Shown here: positions 44,243 to 56,800 of the stretch, in pieces | Numbering within the stretch: the first letter of the stretch is position 1 | Layout: every line of letters starts with the position of its first letter | Origin: Helianthus annuus | Lineage: Eukaryota > Streptophyta > Magnoliopsida > Asterales > Asteraceae | Assembly (NCBI RefSeq): GCF_002127325.2 | Contig: NC_035446.2 | Location: 158,624,484 to 158,688,483 of the forward strand | Direction: 5' to 3' | Length of the DNA stretch: 64,000 nt | Translations under genes and position numbers: made by a program | Notes under the pieces: generated by a model | What the model was told of the DNA's origin: nothing | The model's input: the letters and a program-made list of their open reading frames with translations, nothing else | Databases searched by the model: none

Positions 44243-46853
44243 TGTGCGTTAGGTGTGATATGATTTTATTAATATTTTGAGCCCATTTTACGCATTAGTC
44301 AAGTTTTAAATTTATAAAACACAATATTCTACTAACACTAAACACACACTTGGGCAAGTGCACCCATCGTGAGCGTAGTATAGCGTTGGTAAGATACCGA
44401 GGTCGTTCAAGGACAGAAGAGCTTTTAATACCGGTTTATCCTCAACGTCTAATCAATCTAAATTTTTGAGAAAAGTTTTGAAACATAAAAATAAAAACTA
44501 AAAATGCAAAAATAAATAAAATAAAAAAGAGATAGACAAGATAGAATCTCTTGGATCCGACTCGCCTTTAATGTATCCTTTGATGATTTTAGTACTTTCG
44601 GACTTTTTAAGAGATTATCTTAGTTATAGTAGTCGGCCCCTCTTTTGAAGGTGACGTTACCCTCAACCCAGTGGTTTGATTCAGCAGGGATACAATCCCA
44701 AAGGGTCGGAATATTGAAAGATAATTAAGCAAGTGAAGGGGTAAGGTCCCAAAAAACTCCATAACAAGTACTTGGAACCATCTCAGTCTCATCTTTTGAA
44801 CCTTCTTTAGACCTTGCGCGACCGCGCACTGGTCCTACAGGAAAGGCTTAGAAAAAAGATAACAAGCAACACTTGCGCGCCAAAAGGAAGCTAAACCCTT
44901 GCGCTTTCCTTCATAACAAAGGATAAAAATCCTAGTTTAAGTACTTCCGCTCAAATAATACCCAGACTTGGGTATTATTTGTTTAACTGATTCCACACAA
45001 TAAGGAGTCACACTGGATTATGGCAATAATCTTCTAGAAGAACTCAATCGTGCACCACTAAGCGGTTATAACCGTCTGGACACGTGTTTTCATCTCAGGC
45101 CTCCCTGAAATCACGATGATAGCATGAAATTGGAGAAGAACCTCCGCTCATCTACTTTCCACGTGGCATTTCCCCAGCCATAGATCTAAATAGCGATCCG
45201 TGTGCATTCACATCGGATTAAGAAGATTAACGGAAGGAAATGTAACCGCTTACGGGGTTAGCATCTTCCGTTAACATTTCATCAACGGGTTTTCCCGCCC
45301 AAGCTCTCGGTTATAAATAAGAGAATAAATTCAGGTACGAAATTCAAGTTACACACACTTCGTCAAATACTTCTTCTTCTCCATAAACACCTACTTATTC
45401 TCACGCCGGAGTCGGGTCAAGGAGAGAACCTCCGTCCTCCCCTTGACGAGAATAAGGTGTTCTGTTTTGCAGTGTTCACCGGAGGAGAAAGAAACCTGTC
45501 TGATCAAATCAAACGAGAGAGAACTACACCCTTTTATGCAGATCCAAACCCCCTAGCTAATCTGATTCCGGTCGATTAACTAGTGTTTCTTCAGTAAGTT
45601 ATTAATGCGAAAAGTGGTAGGCCCCTCTTTTGAAGGTGACGTTACCCTCGGCTAAGTGGTTTGAGTCAGCAATGATACAATCCCAAGAAGCCGGTTTAAT
45701 GTATTAATAGTAGTTTACATATGAGGGGTTCTAGCTATTCGCACTCCCGTCATCCAATACCAGTAGGTATTGAAGGAGGTCCTAGTAAGCTTGAACCAGG
45801 TCCTTGCAGGATCTATACACTGAACAAGGCAAAAACCTTACCAAACCATTCCCCTAACCTCTGACCAGGTAGTCAACATGCCTTTATATAGATCGTAAAG
45901 ACATGAATGATGCAATCTTTTACTTTAAATAGACAGTAAAGTAACTTCAAGACACCACGGAAAAATGATAACAAAAATTCAACTTCAACATAAGAAACTA
46001 GTTATTAAAGTCATTAATACAAACCCAAATAAAAAGTGCCGAAAGATTAAAAATCAAAAGTAATACAATAATGACTTGTCTTCACCAAGTGATGTAAGAG
46101 GCTTAACCAAACATGGCCTTTGATTGGCAAGAACCCTTACAATCAATCTTGGATCCCGAGACTACTACACACTCTAAAGATGGATGATGGATGATGGTGG
46201 TGGGTGTTGGTGTTGTAGTGGTGGTGGAGTGGTGGCAAAGTGGGAGAGTAGTGGTTTGCCAATGGATGCCTTTCAAGTGAACCAAGCACCTCTATTTATA
46301 GCCTGCACAGAACTCTGGCCACTGCCCCGTGCCCGCTGGGCACACTTCGTGGCTAGCCTTTTCTCTTCCTTCATTAATTGCAAGTGTCAGCAGAGGGCCC
46401 CACATGGCCCCGTGTCTCCTGGGCACGGCCCCGTAGTTTCTTCGTATCTGTACTATCAAGATTTGGCAAGATTCGGCGTATCTTTGTGTTGACCACGCCC
46501 CGTGCTGAGCTGGGTACGCCCCCGTGGTGGGCGTGGAAGCTTCTACAGGTTTATCTTTTGTGCAGGTCCCTGACCACGCCCCATGCCCAGTTGAGCATGG
46601 CCCCGTGGTCAGTCTTCTGATTCCTTGTTTTTGCTCTGGGGATACTGCCGAGGGGTTGGGCATGTCATGTTTATTCCTTCTTTTTGTAATTATGTTGGTT
46701 TTGGCTGCTTATTTGCTCCTTTTGTCTGTTTAACATTTGTTCCTGTAAATTCAAAAGGAAGAAAAAAACACGCTTTTTCCAACATTAGTACTAAAAATGG
46801 TTAGTTTTATGCCTCATTTGATGTAATTTATATGTTGCATTTTGCACACATCA
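44243..46853 (-). mobile_element. Antisense long-LTR fragment inserted in Copia gag
   Basis: The Copia reading frame is split between ILATK and SLGNAYHV. AACCAA occurs at both borders (44,234-44,239 and 46,854-46,859). On the minus strand the insert starts TGTGATGTGTGCAAAATGC and ends near 44,243 with ATCACACCTAACGCACACCA, thus TG...CA. Two segments inside (44,636-44,710 and 45,617-45,690) are direct repeats containing AAGGTGACGTTACCCTC. Between them (about 44,806-45,605) lies another LTR-like piece with TATAAATAAGAG at 45,314 and ATTCTCACGCCGGAGTCG at 45,396. So this too is a nest. No pol sequence is present. Confidence 0.6.
46321..46615. repeat. Cluster of four CCCCGTG palindromes
   Basis: Four imperfect palindromes of roughly 30-40 bases at about 46,321, 46,399, 46,492 and 46,572, spaced by roughly 80 bases. 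The best reads GACCACGCCCCATGCCCAG, followed by its complement. They lie inside the antisense LTR. They explain the long minus-strand open frame 46,292-46,663, which is repeat-derived and not a gene. Confidence 0.75.
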
Positions 46854-48166
46854 CAAACCAATCCCATCCCATCCCATCCCTAGGAAATGCTTACCATGTT
46901 GTTGCCAAGGATGAGCAACAAAGAACCATAGCCGAGGGAAGGAAACCGGTAAAAGAAATGATGGCTTTTCAAGCCTCTGTGAAATGGGGTGGGCCATCAA
47001 GTCGGATCGGCCAGAAAGAAAACAAGGGTGCCACACACTGTGATCATTGTGGAAGGATAGACATACACAAGATGGATGTTTAAGATAGTGGGTTACCCGG
47101 AATGGTAGAACGTGAAAAATAAGTGAGAGAAAGCAAAACCGAAGGCAACATGTGCTGAGACCGAACCAGACCTGATTGCAAGCTTGACAAAAGAACAATA
47201 TGAACAGTTTCAAAAGCATTTTGCTGTAGAAAACAAGTCCGCACAGAGTGAACCTCCTCGCACTGCAAACATGGCCGGTAAGGTTAGACATAATGATGAA
47301 TGGATAGTGTATTCCGGATGTACGAAACTAATTACTTACAGATTTGATGCCCTTGAGAATAGAACCAAATCCATAAACGAGCCGCCCGTAATTATTCCCA
47401 ATGGAGAAAACGTAAGAGGGGATCACACCTTGCCAAATAGCGCGACCGTGCAAGATGTGTTGCACGTCCCAAAATTCACTTTCAATCTCCTATCTGTGAG
47501 TAAACTCACAAAGGATCTAAATTGTGTCGTAATATTTTTTCCCGGTTTATTTGTTATGCAGGGCTTGCGTTCGAGGAAATTGATTGGAGCGGGTAGGTGC
47601 AAGGATGGTCTATATCAAATGGAGATGCTTGGGACTAGAAGGAAAGCTATGATGGTGACTAGTGATTTGTGGCATAAACGACTCGGACATGAGGGTGACA
47701 AGAAGTTATCTCAAATAAATTTCCTTAGCAATTTTTCATTTAAGAACAATAATAATTCTTGCCGGAAGTCTAAATTTACTAGATTGCCTTTTCCTACTAG
47801 CATGACTAAAACAAATGCTTGTTTCGACCTCATTCAATGTGATATATAGGGTAAGTACCGTATGTCCTCTTTTACAAAAGTCAACTATTTTTTGACAATA
47901 ATCGACGACTATAGTAGGACCGTCTGGGTCTACCTTCTCAAGCATAAATTTGAAGTAAGCACATGCCTAATGCATTTTTACAAGATGGTTAAAACACAAT
48001 TTGAAAAGGATATAAAAAGAATAAGGTGCGATAACGGTGGGGAATTCATTTCTAACCAAATGGTAAATTTTTTTGAGGAAAAAGGAATCATGTTGGAAAC
48101 AACATGTCCGCATACTCCACAACAAAACGAAATCGTGGAAAGGAAACATAAGCACTTGCTTGATAC

Positions 48167-49531
48167 TGTAACGCTCTGTATTTTCTGTACTTTCCATATT
48201 TAGAAAGTTGTATTCACATTTTTTTAGAAACTTGTATTATTACTTCATTTCAATCCTTGTAATCTCGACACTTTGATCATAATGGAAATCGTATTTTTAT
48301 ATCAACCTTGTTTAATCATACATGCATAATATGTAATCAGTCGCGAAATACGCGTTTTAATTTAAAACCGAGACATACATCGAGATTATATTTTCTCGGA
48401 ATCACATTCATACATGTATCATACTTATAATGTACTTGCATACACCTTTATAGCATAAAATAACCAACAATACAAGTGCAATGACTAAAAATGAAAATTT
48501 TCATCTCCCCGATCACTTTTTTTAACGTCCTAACTCCAACCAACTCATTTAATACCCCAAACCCACCTTTTAATCTCCAACCAACTCATTTAATACCCCC
48601 AACTCCCAACCACATTCATTTAACTCCCAACTACCTTCATTTAAACCCCAATCACTTAACCCTCTTATAAATACCAACTCTAACATCTTTTAAACACTTG
48701 CAACATCTCCAAATTACTTCCAAACTCTCTCAAATCTCCAAGATTTTCAACTTTAGGCAAAAAGTTCAAGAACCAAAATTAGTAACTTCGGTGTTACAAC
48801 AACTCAAGACTCGTCAAACTCACTAAGTGGAAATTTCTTCGCAAACCGTGAGTATACTCGATACCCTTTTTCGTTTACACTTTTGGGTGCACATGTTTAC
48901 ATTATACAAACTTACACAAACACACATTCTTTATGCAATTACACAACAATCCAATACATACATGCTAATATATTATACTTGATTCGTTATTAAGGGGTTA
49001 TTCTTTTTGTGATAAACTTGTCATTAACTTCGTACGAGCCTACCCTTAACATGCATAGCGCTATAGGAGTAACGCACCGCCGGTGTTCGTGATGTCATGT
49101 TAAGTCATTCATTCATACTTGCGTTAAACCTTGGGTTGACTTGTTTGTTCACATGCGAGTTTATATGTTAATCTTGATAACTAATTTTGCTATGTGGATT
49201 GTTCAAACTTTTATACTTATATGCTAGTACTCCAAAACTTGTATACTCGCTAATACTTTTGTATTGAACTATACTTTAAAACATGTTGCAGGATTATGAA
49301 TGTTGATGATGCTCGAAATCTAGTAGGATGCCTAGAAACGCGCACTAAATTCAAATACTTGTTCTACTTTATTTGTTTCAACCTTGTATTTCTATTTCAA
49401 ACAATGTAATTGATGTTAGGAATGAAATGAAATTTATTATTAAATACTTGTCACAATTTAGCGTTACGAAGTCTCGAGCAATCTCGTTTTCGTCTCACTC
49501 CAATGTTTCCGCCATCGGCTGGGGTGTGACA
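48167..49531 (+). mobile_element. Solo LTR inside Copia integrase, TSD GATAC
   Basis: Starts TGTAACGCTCTG and ends GGCTGGGGTGTGACA. It is flanked by GATAC at 48,162-48,166 and 49,532-49,536. Removing it and one GATAC restores the Copia reading frame across HLLDT/VGALMFEASLPK. TATAAATACC lies at 48,667, and a GCGCTATAGGAGTAACG block at about 49,059. The size is 1,365 bp, with the same ends as the nested LTR at 16,781-19,194. It is non-coding. Confidence 0.92.
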
Positions 49532-50520
49532 GATACGGTGGGAGCTCTCATGTTTGAGGCGAGTCTCCCGAAAAGATTTTGGGGAGAATGTGTCTTAACC
49601 GCAACATACACCATAAATAGGTTACCTTCAAAAGTCATTGAAGACAAAAATCCATACGAGCTACTACACCGTGAGAAACCAAGCTATGATCATATGAGTG
49701 TCTTAGGTTGCTTGGCGTATTTTCGAAACATTGAAACAAATGGAGACAAATTTGAGATAAGAGGTAGACTAGGTGTATTCATGGGGGTACCCTAATGGAA
49801 CGAAAGGGTACAAAATCTACGATCCAAATAATGGCAAGATCATCATGTCAAGAGATGTAAGGTTTGCTTAGAAGATTTTTCATAAAAGGGAGGACGTGTT
49901 CACAATCTTCATGGATGAAGACAACAGGCCCAGTGAACCCAGCATAACAAGTGTCGAGGTTTTGGGCTCAAACAGTCATGAAACCTAAATGAAGAAGTGG
50001 AACTCGAAGAGATGAACCAATACAGCCCAAGTAACGATGATGCTAGGCCGATTCATGATGGGCCGGATATTTTTCCTCAACCACAAATGCCAAGCGAGCC
50101 TCCTGTTTGTGAAGCCCAAAATCAAAATAATGAAAGTATTGCACAAGGCAGGGAGAAACGGACTAGATCTAGACCCGTACACCTCAAAGATTACGATGTG
50201 AAGCTTCCCCCATCCATATACCACGCGCCCCCGCCTCCGATCAAGAATCCTCAATGGTATGTCCCATAGCTAACTTTGTTTCTTATGAAAAATTTTCAAA
50301 ACCTCATAAATCCTTCCTCACGGCCATCACCGCAAATGATGCTCCAAAAGGCTTCAAACATGCCACATAGGACCAACATTGGAGGGATGCCATGCAAAGT
50401 GAGATAAAGGCTCTTGAAGAAAATGGAACTTGGACCATAGAAGATCTTCCTAGTGGAAAACGAGTTATAGACTCCAAGTGGGCATACAAAACAAAATTAT
50501 ATATATTTATAATGGACTTT

Positions 50521-51650
50521 TTAAAACTACTCAAAATAAAAAGTATTTTTATGTAATGTAAGTGTGTGTTTATAAAAACAAAATATCAGACAACTTTAAA
50601 ATATATAATATGTAAATAATACGAATGCAATAGAAATAATAGAATGTCTAAGAACCTTGAATTATTTATTTGTATTTGAGTGCAATTTTACAAAGATGTT
50701 TAAAATATTTGTTAAAACTCTTAAGTCACCAATATATGTCGTAAAAACGTAAGAATATATGAAATTGAAATCAAATACCTTGGTCATCCACTTGCATATA
50801 ATACGTCCCTCATTGATCACCAGTCTTGCTGCTATTTTGCTCAATACCACTGCCAAACACGTTGCCACCCTTGATCACCACCAAATTTGAGTTGTTGTCT
50901 TATTTATCTTATTCCGTTGATTGCACCACCCTCTCTTTCTCTAACTCTCTCTCGGGATCTCCCCCATGACTGTGTGCGCTCCCTTTCTCTCTAATTTTTT
51001 CGGCAAATCACCACAATTGGGAGTGCGGATTCCTTTCAATCGGTTTATGCCACCAGACTGGGAGTCGACTAAAACCAGATTTGGAGTCAGTTTTTACTTT
51101 TCGTTCTAAATTTTGCGAGATAACACAGTGCAACGTGCGTGTGCTGATCTTTTACAATTTAACATCACATAATTTGATTTCTTACTTTTGACCCAAAACT
51201 TTTCGTGTTTTGCAAATTTAACCTCACAACTTTTTTACTTTAACTATGGTCCCTTGTACTTTTTTACTTTTTCGTTGTCTATTTTTTCTTGTTTGATAAG
51301 TTCGTCGCAACTCACGAACCATAGATCGAGTTAGTTATTCTTTTATATATTTTACGTTTCAGTCTAATTTCTTCGCATTAACACATCGCAACTTCAGTGT
51401 TGGTGATCACTGGCAATAGTATGGTATTAGTGCTATTTGGCACGGTTTTACACCCGCAGCACACGAGAAGAAGTTATTCTAGTATATATTATATAAATAA
51501 TACAATAATATAATCGACTTTTACCCTTTTATTCTTTCGATAAAATAGTAATATAATATAATATAATTAACTTTTACCCTTTTTTGTTATTCTTGATTTC
51601 TTTCGATAAAATAGTAATTATGTATTTTTCTTAAATGCTACATCGACTAT
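50521..51650. other. Unassigned AT-rich stretch right of the Copia remnant
   Basis: No gene supported. A gene-like patch at 50,770-50,880 (minus frame MATCLAVVLSKIAARLVIN) is followed on the plus side by a CT-rich tract (50,930-50,990). It may be a fragment of an untranslated region and first exon, but no family is recognisable. Confidence 0.3.
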
Positions 51651-53803
51651 TAGGCTATAGGGTGTGGCCATGACCCTTATGACTACCATGACCCTCCACA
51701 TAGGCGCTGTGTCATCCATCTTTAATCGACCATTCAAACCAACTACCCGTGTGGTGACGGGTGGTCCATAGGACAACCCTTAATGGTGTTGAAAGACTAG
51801 TTAATCACTCATTTAATCATGTAATTGTCTTGAATTAGATGACTACATTTGCTTATGTTTCAGGTGTGTTTGGAGCTTAAAAAATATGGGGAAAACACTG
51901 CTTTAGATGGAATGGAGTGGAACGGGTCACACAAGTATGGAAAGAAGGAACAAAAGAAGGATTCCATGGGTCCACCGTGAATTACGCTGGCTACCGTAAT
52001 TTACGGTAGCCCCTGAAACCCTCCATTCTCCACCGTAAGGCAGTCTATCTTTGGCGTAACACCCTGAAGGCTGCCGTAATTTACGGTTGGTACCGTAAAT
52101 TACGGTAGAGCCAGCGAGAAAAACGTAACTGCCCTACATTAAACCGTTTTCAAGTGTCTTTTGATGTCATTCATGATTGGAGACGTTTCTCTGGTGTTCT
52201 TGGGCGAAAATTAGCTTTGGCAAGTGACTGGAAACATTTCTAAACAATTCGGTTTGTATTTTGATGCTTATGAACATTGATTTTGTTGAAAAGATGATTC
52301 ACCAAGCCATGTCCGGCTAAACTTGCGGTGATCATCTTAGGTGAAGGTTTCTATTATGACTCTTGTGTGTTTTTTTTTATTTCTAGAATGATAACTTTGT
52401 GTGTTTGTTATGCTTATCATGGTGTATGAATGTTTGATTGTAGCTTGTTAGTTGATGTTTTGATTCTAGTCTAAATCGTACGTTCTTGGTGTCGTTGACA
52501 ATCGAGATATCACGGGAAGGTTTAGGGTTGGATATTGATTAATTGATCATCGGGTAACAACCTCGCGTTTATATAATCCGAGTACTTTGTTCCCTTTTAT
52601 CACAACAAATGTTTATACGTGAGTTATGTCTATGTAACTCTTTCTAGTTGGAATTATGCACAATTATTGAAGGAATCCGAAACCTAAGATGGTCATTCTC
52701 TCATAATCTGATTAACAATCCAATTTTGATTTGCAATTAGTTAATAATTTAGTTCTTAAATCAAACAATCCAAACTCTTGAATTTTAATTTCTGCATATT
52801 AGATTAATTGTAGTTAATTTACAAGGCTATAGAATCAACACATTTTCCACAAACTCCCTGTGTTCGATACCCACTTACCGCTATTTATTTAGTAGTAATT
52901 GGATTAAATTTGCGCGTGACTACGACAACACGTCAAATTTTGGCGCCGCTGCCAGGGAGTAGTACGCAACGTGTGTTAATTTAGTAGTTTTGTTTTGTTA
53001 TTTTCGGGTTTACGCTGGTTGTGTTTAGTGTGCTGGTACTACAGGTGTATGCATACTAGGGGCTCTCACAAGTCATCACCGCTATCGTTCGATCCGAAAA
53101 TTGAAAGAACTTTCCGTCAAAACAGAGTTTTGTTGAGAGAAAACAAGGTCATTGGTTCACCCACTTCACCCATTACACCAAGGAGGTTATGGATATACTT
53201 CGGGCAATGCAACAAGACATGCAAAAACAGAATCAACTTGATAAAGTCCGGAGGCAAAAAGATGAAGTTCGTGACAAAAGCATTCAAACACTAACAACCC
53301 AAATGGGTCAATTAGCAACCGACGTGGCGGAGTTGAAGAAGAACAAAGGTCAACTTCCTAGTGAGTTTTCTTGAATTTTAATTTGCAATTACTTAATAAT
53401 TTTGATTTGCAATTAGTTAATAATTTATTTCTTAAATCAAACAATCCAAACTCTTGAATTTTAATTTCTGCATATTAGATTAATTGTAGTTAATTTACAA
53501 GGCTATAGAATCAACACATTTTCCACAAACTCCATGTGTTCGATACCCACTTACCGCTATCTATTTAGTAGTAATTAGATTAAATTTGCGCGTGACTACG
53601 ACAGCACGTCATGTGGTCATCACCCAAACCACTATCCCCTTTATTTTTGTCTTAAAATTATCAAATGGGAGGGTCGTGGTAATCATGGTCTAATCCATGG
53701 GAACCACCATCAATCCAGGAGGGGGTGGTGTACCATTTAATTAATGGTCCTATGTGGAAATAATGTTCCAATCCCTGCCCCCACACCCCATAAATACAAC
53801 TTA
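51651..53803. mobile_element. TIR element with ATGGGGTGTGG-like ends, split by an LTR remnant
   Basis: The left end (CTATAGGGTGTGGCC at about 51,654) and the right end (GGGGGCAGGGA...CACACCCCATA read outward, to about 53,803) resemble each other and the TIRs of the PIF/Harbinger element at 41,684. Both ends also share a CCATGAC / CACATAGG arrangement. Together they form a short element of roughly 330 bases, opened by the LTR element at 51,788-53,611. The target duplication is not clean. Confidence 0.45.
51788..53611 (+). mobile_element. Deleted Ty3/Gypsy-type element: 5' LTR, gag piece, 3' LTR end
   Basis: The LTR 3' end (52,713-52,935) is repeated at 53,389-53,611. After the first copy comes TTTTGGCGCCGCTGCC (52,938 onwards), the usual primer-binding region of Gypsy elements. 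Only about 450 bases of interior remain, with a gag frame at 53,189-53,374 (LTTQMGQLATDVAELKKNKG) like the C-terminal gag of Athila/Tat-type elements. Nearly all the interior and the first part of the 3' LTR have been deleted. The 5' LTR holds three CCGTAATTTACGG palindromes (51,970-52,115). Confidence 0.7.
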
Positions 53804-53845
53804 ATATATCGAGTTTATCAGTATTTGGTATATTAACTTTATACC

Positions 53846-56800
53846 TTTTTTTGAAACTGTAAACTTCATTAGAAACCACCAAACCCGAAAATCGGACGGC
53901 AAACACAAACACGAAAAACTATATAATTACAAATTTACAACAATTTTCCCAAGATAACTCTTTGAATTTTGTTCTACTTTTAGCCCAAAGGAACCCTACT
54001 GTCTTCACTTCGCTAATAATTCTTTCCAGGAGAACCACTTTGTTTGAGTATCTTACTTCGTTCCTTGACCTCCATATACACCAACAGCCGATTATAATTA
54101 ACCCACGGAAAATCGACTTATCCGTATTATTCAGACCCATATGGTTATGCACTTCCATCATATCTCTCAAAGAAAAGGCATAAATTTGTTGGGTCTGGCA
54201 CCATTTACTAATATATTGCCACAACACCGTAGTTATATAACATGTCATAAATAAGTGATCCACTGACTCCTCTCCACCGTTGCATCCATTGCACCTCGAA
54301 TCTTCAATGTTGATGTTGTGTCTCCTAAGGGAATCCATTGTAGGGATTCGACCTAAATTGGCCCTCTAGGCGAAAATGTTGCATTTAGCGGGTAGCCATT
54401 TGCACCAGTCGAACCTGAAATCTGGATTAACCGTATTGCATTTAACGTGCATATTTTTCACGACTTTCACACTAAAATCCCCTTGAGCCCCTTCATCTGA
54501 ACCTGGCCCAATCCAAGCCCACTTATCTCTTCTGGTTACTAAATTCACCTGGCCCACCAGCTGCTGCAATTGGTTCAGACCATCTGTTTCCGACCCAGGT
54601 TGCAACTATCTTCTCCAGTCCCAGTTAAACCTATCTTGCCCCACCCCTGCTGTTAGTCTGTCTTTAATTTTGCATCTTCTATTCTCGTCAAGATAAAATA
54701 ACAAAGGGGAAATCTCCTTTAAAGGTTCACTAGTAACCCAAGGATCCAACCAAAACGAAATGTTTTCCCCGTTTCCGGGAACTCCTTTGAAAAAGCTTCT
54801 CAATGGCGTTTGGTCAACCGTAGTTCTAGCAATAACTTTCAAAATGTTGTTCCACACCCCCCATAGCTTTTCTGACCAGGAGTAAATCCCGCTTTCTATT
54901 GCTACAGTGAATAGCTTTAACAATTTGCTTCCACAAGTTATTGTCTTCCATCTTGTACCGCCAACCTCATTTAGATAGTAAGGCAATATTTTTATTTTTA
55001 AGTTTGCTTATACTGAGACCCCCATCCTCTTTAGAAACCGCCACATGCTCCCATGCAACCCAGTGCATTTTTTAAACTTCACTAGAACCTCCCCATAAGA
55101 ACTGTTTAATCATCCTCTCAAGATCCTCAATCACTTTACAAGGTGCTTTGTAGAGAGAAAAATAATAGTTTGGGAGGCTTTCAAGAACGGTCTTGATGAG
55201 AACTAACCTCCCCCCGATAGAGAGAGAATCCGCCTTCCATTTCGAGTGACGAGCTTCGCACATCATACACCGGGTTTCCAATTATTGATATGATTCATAT
55301 TAGCTCCAACCATTATACCCAGGTATTTGAACGGAATGTCTCCCGCTTTACACCCCACCATTAGCGCTTCCTCCTCCACTTCCATAAATGTCGTCCCGAT
55401 GCCGAACATGTTAGATTTAGCAATGTTAATCTTCAAGACCGAACATATATAAAACACCCTTAGGATTCTGACAACGTTAACAACATTCTCCTTTGCCCAC
55501 TCGCCAAAAATTATGGCATCATCCGCATAGAGAGGGTGAGTGAGAGTCGGCCCATCGTGTGGGGTTTTAATACCTTTAATAACACCTTCTTCACTTGCCT
55601 TTTCCAATGTGCACGAAAGGGCTTCCATCACTAATAAGAAAAGAAACGGAGATATGGGGTCGCCTTGTCTCATCCCTTTTCCACATTTGAATTCGAAGGT
55701 GGGAGAGCCGTTTACCAAAACGAACAATCTAGCCGACTCCAAAATACCAAGAATCCAATTGCACCAAACTAACGAAAAGTTCATTTGTTTCGTAATGTCA
55801 ATCACGAATAACCAATTGACGTTGTCGTATGCCTTCTTGAAATCTGTTTTGAGAAAAAAAAGCCTTTTTCTTATTTTTTTTACACCAATTGATAATCTCA
55901 TTCACGAGCAACCATCCGTCCAATATGAATTTACCTTTCAAAAACGTTAATTGAGCCTCCGAAACCACTTTTTCTATCACTTTTTTAAGAAGGTTCGCAA
56001 GAAACTTAGAGATAATCTTACTTATCACCCATACTAGATTAATCGGTCTATAATTCCTAAGATCCACCGGGTCTTTGATTTTTGGAATTAGCGTTACGAA
56101 AGATGACGCACATCCCACATTAGTCTTACCATCCTTGTGAAACTGATCCATCACTCTCTTAAGATCGGTCTCAAACAAGTTCCAAAAATGCTTCAAAAAT
56201 TTCATGTTGAACCCGTTTGGACCTGGAGCCCGATCATCCCCGCACTCGTAAACCGCCTCCTTTATTTCCATGCATGAGAAGGGTTCTTCTAGCTTCCTCT
56301 TATCTTCGTCCACCAGTTGTTTAATGTTGTTGCAGACCAAGGCAGGCCGAATCGGGTGATCTTCCTCAAACCTCTTTTTGAAGATATTAAACACTTCCTT
56401 TTAATTTTCGACAGTTTCGTAATCCAGTTCCCATTGACACAGATTCCTGGGATTAAGTTCGTCGCCTTCCTATTGTTAATAAGCCCGTTAAATAATTTCG
56501 AGTTTTCGTCCGCGTCGATGGCCCACCTAATCCTAGATCTCTGTCTAAGATCCTCCACTTTCGTCATACTCAAGTCTCTAAGCACTTTGTTACATTCTGA
56601 AAACGTCCACTCTTCTTCTTCCGATAGATCCCTGTCCTCCATCAATTCTTCCAATTTATCTACTTCTGATCTGGTAAGTCTTTCTTCCTCTTCTTCTTTT
56701 TTGACCGTATCGTCCTTCCATTTTTTAATCATATTTCTAATGTGGACGAACTTTTTAGTAAAAAACTGATCTGGGTCACCATGAAACTGGAACGAGATGG

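Larger units (their letters stand above)
43395..50520 (+). mobile_element. Decayed Ty1/Copia retrotransposon, interrupted twice
   Basis: The primer-binding site TGGTATCAGAGC (43,573-43,584) fits initiator Met-tRNA. Gag begins at 43,595 (MLDPNPKPERSF) and is broken by a stop and frameshift near 43,912-43,990. Gag is interrupted at about 44,243-46,853 by an antisense LTR fragment, then resumes at SLGNAYHVVA. A protease-like part (DEWIVYSGCTK, VLHVPKFTFNLLSVSKL) and the integrase (LWHKRLGH; DYSRTVWVYL; CDNGGEF; HTPQQNEIVERKHKHLLD) follow. A solo LTR splits the integrase at 48,167-49,531. The rest runs to the first part of reverse transcriptase (WRDAMQSEIKALEENGTW), where it is cut off at about 50,500. 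The 5' LTR may be 43,395-43,570, which is uncertain. No 3' LTR was found. It cannot be active. Confidence 0.85.

Noticed and set aside
46292..46663. 123-residue open frame on the minus strand
   Set aside because: It follows the CCCCGTG palindrome cluster within an LTR; the repeated peptide pattern comes from the palindromes and matches no protein family.
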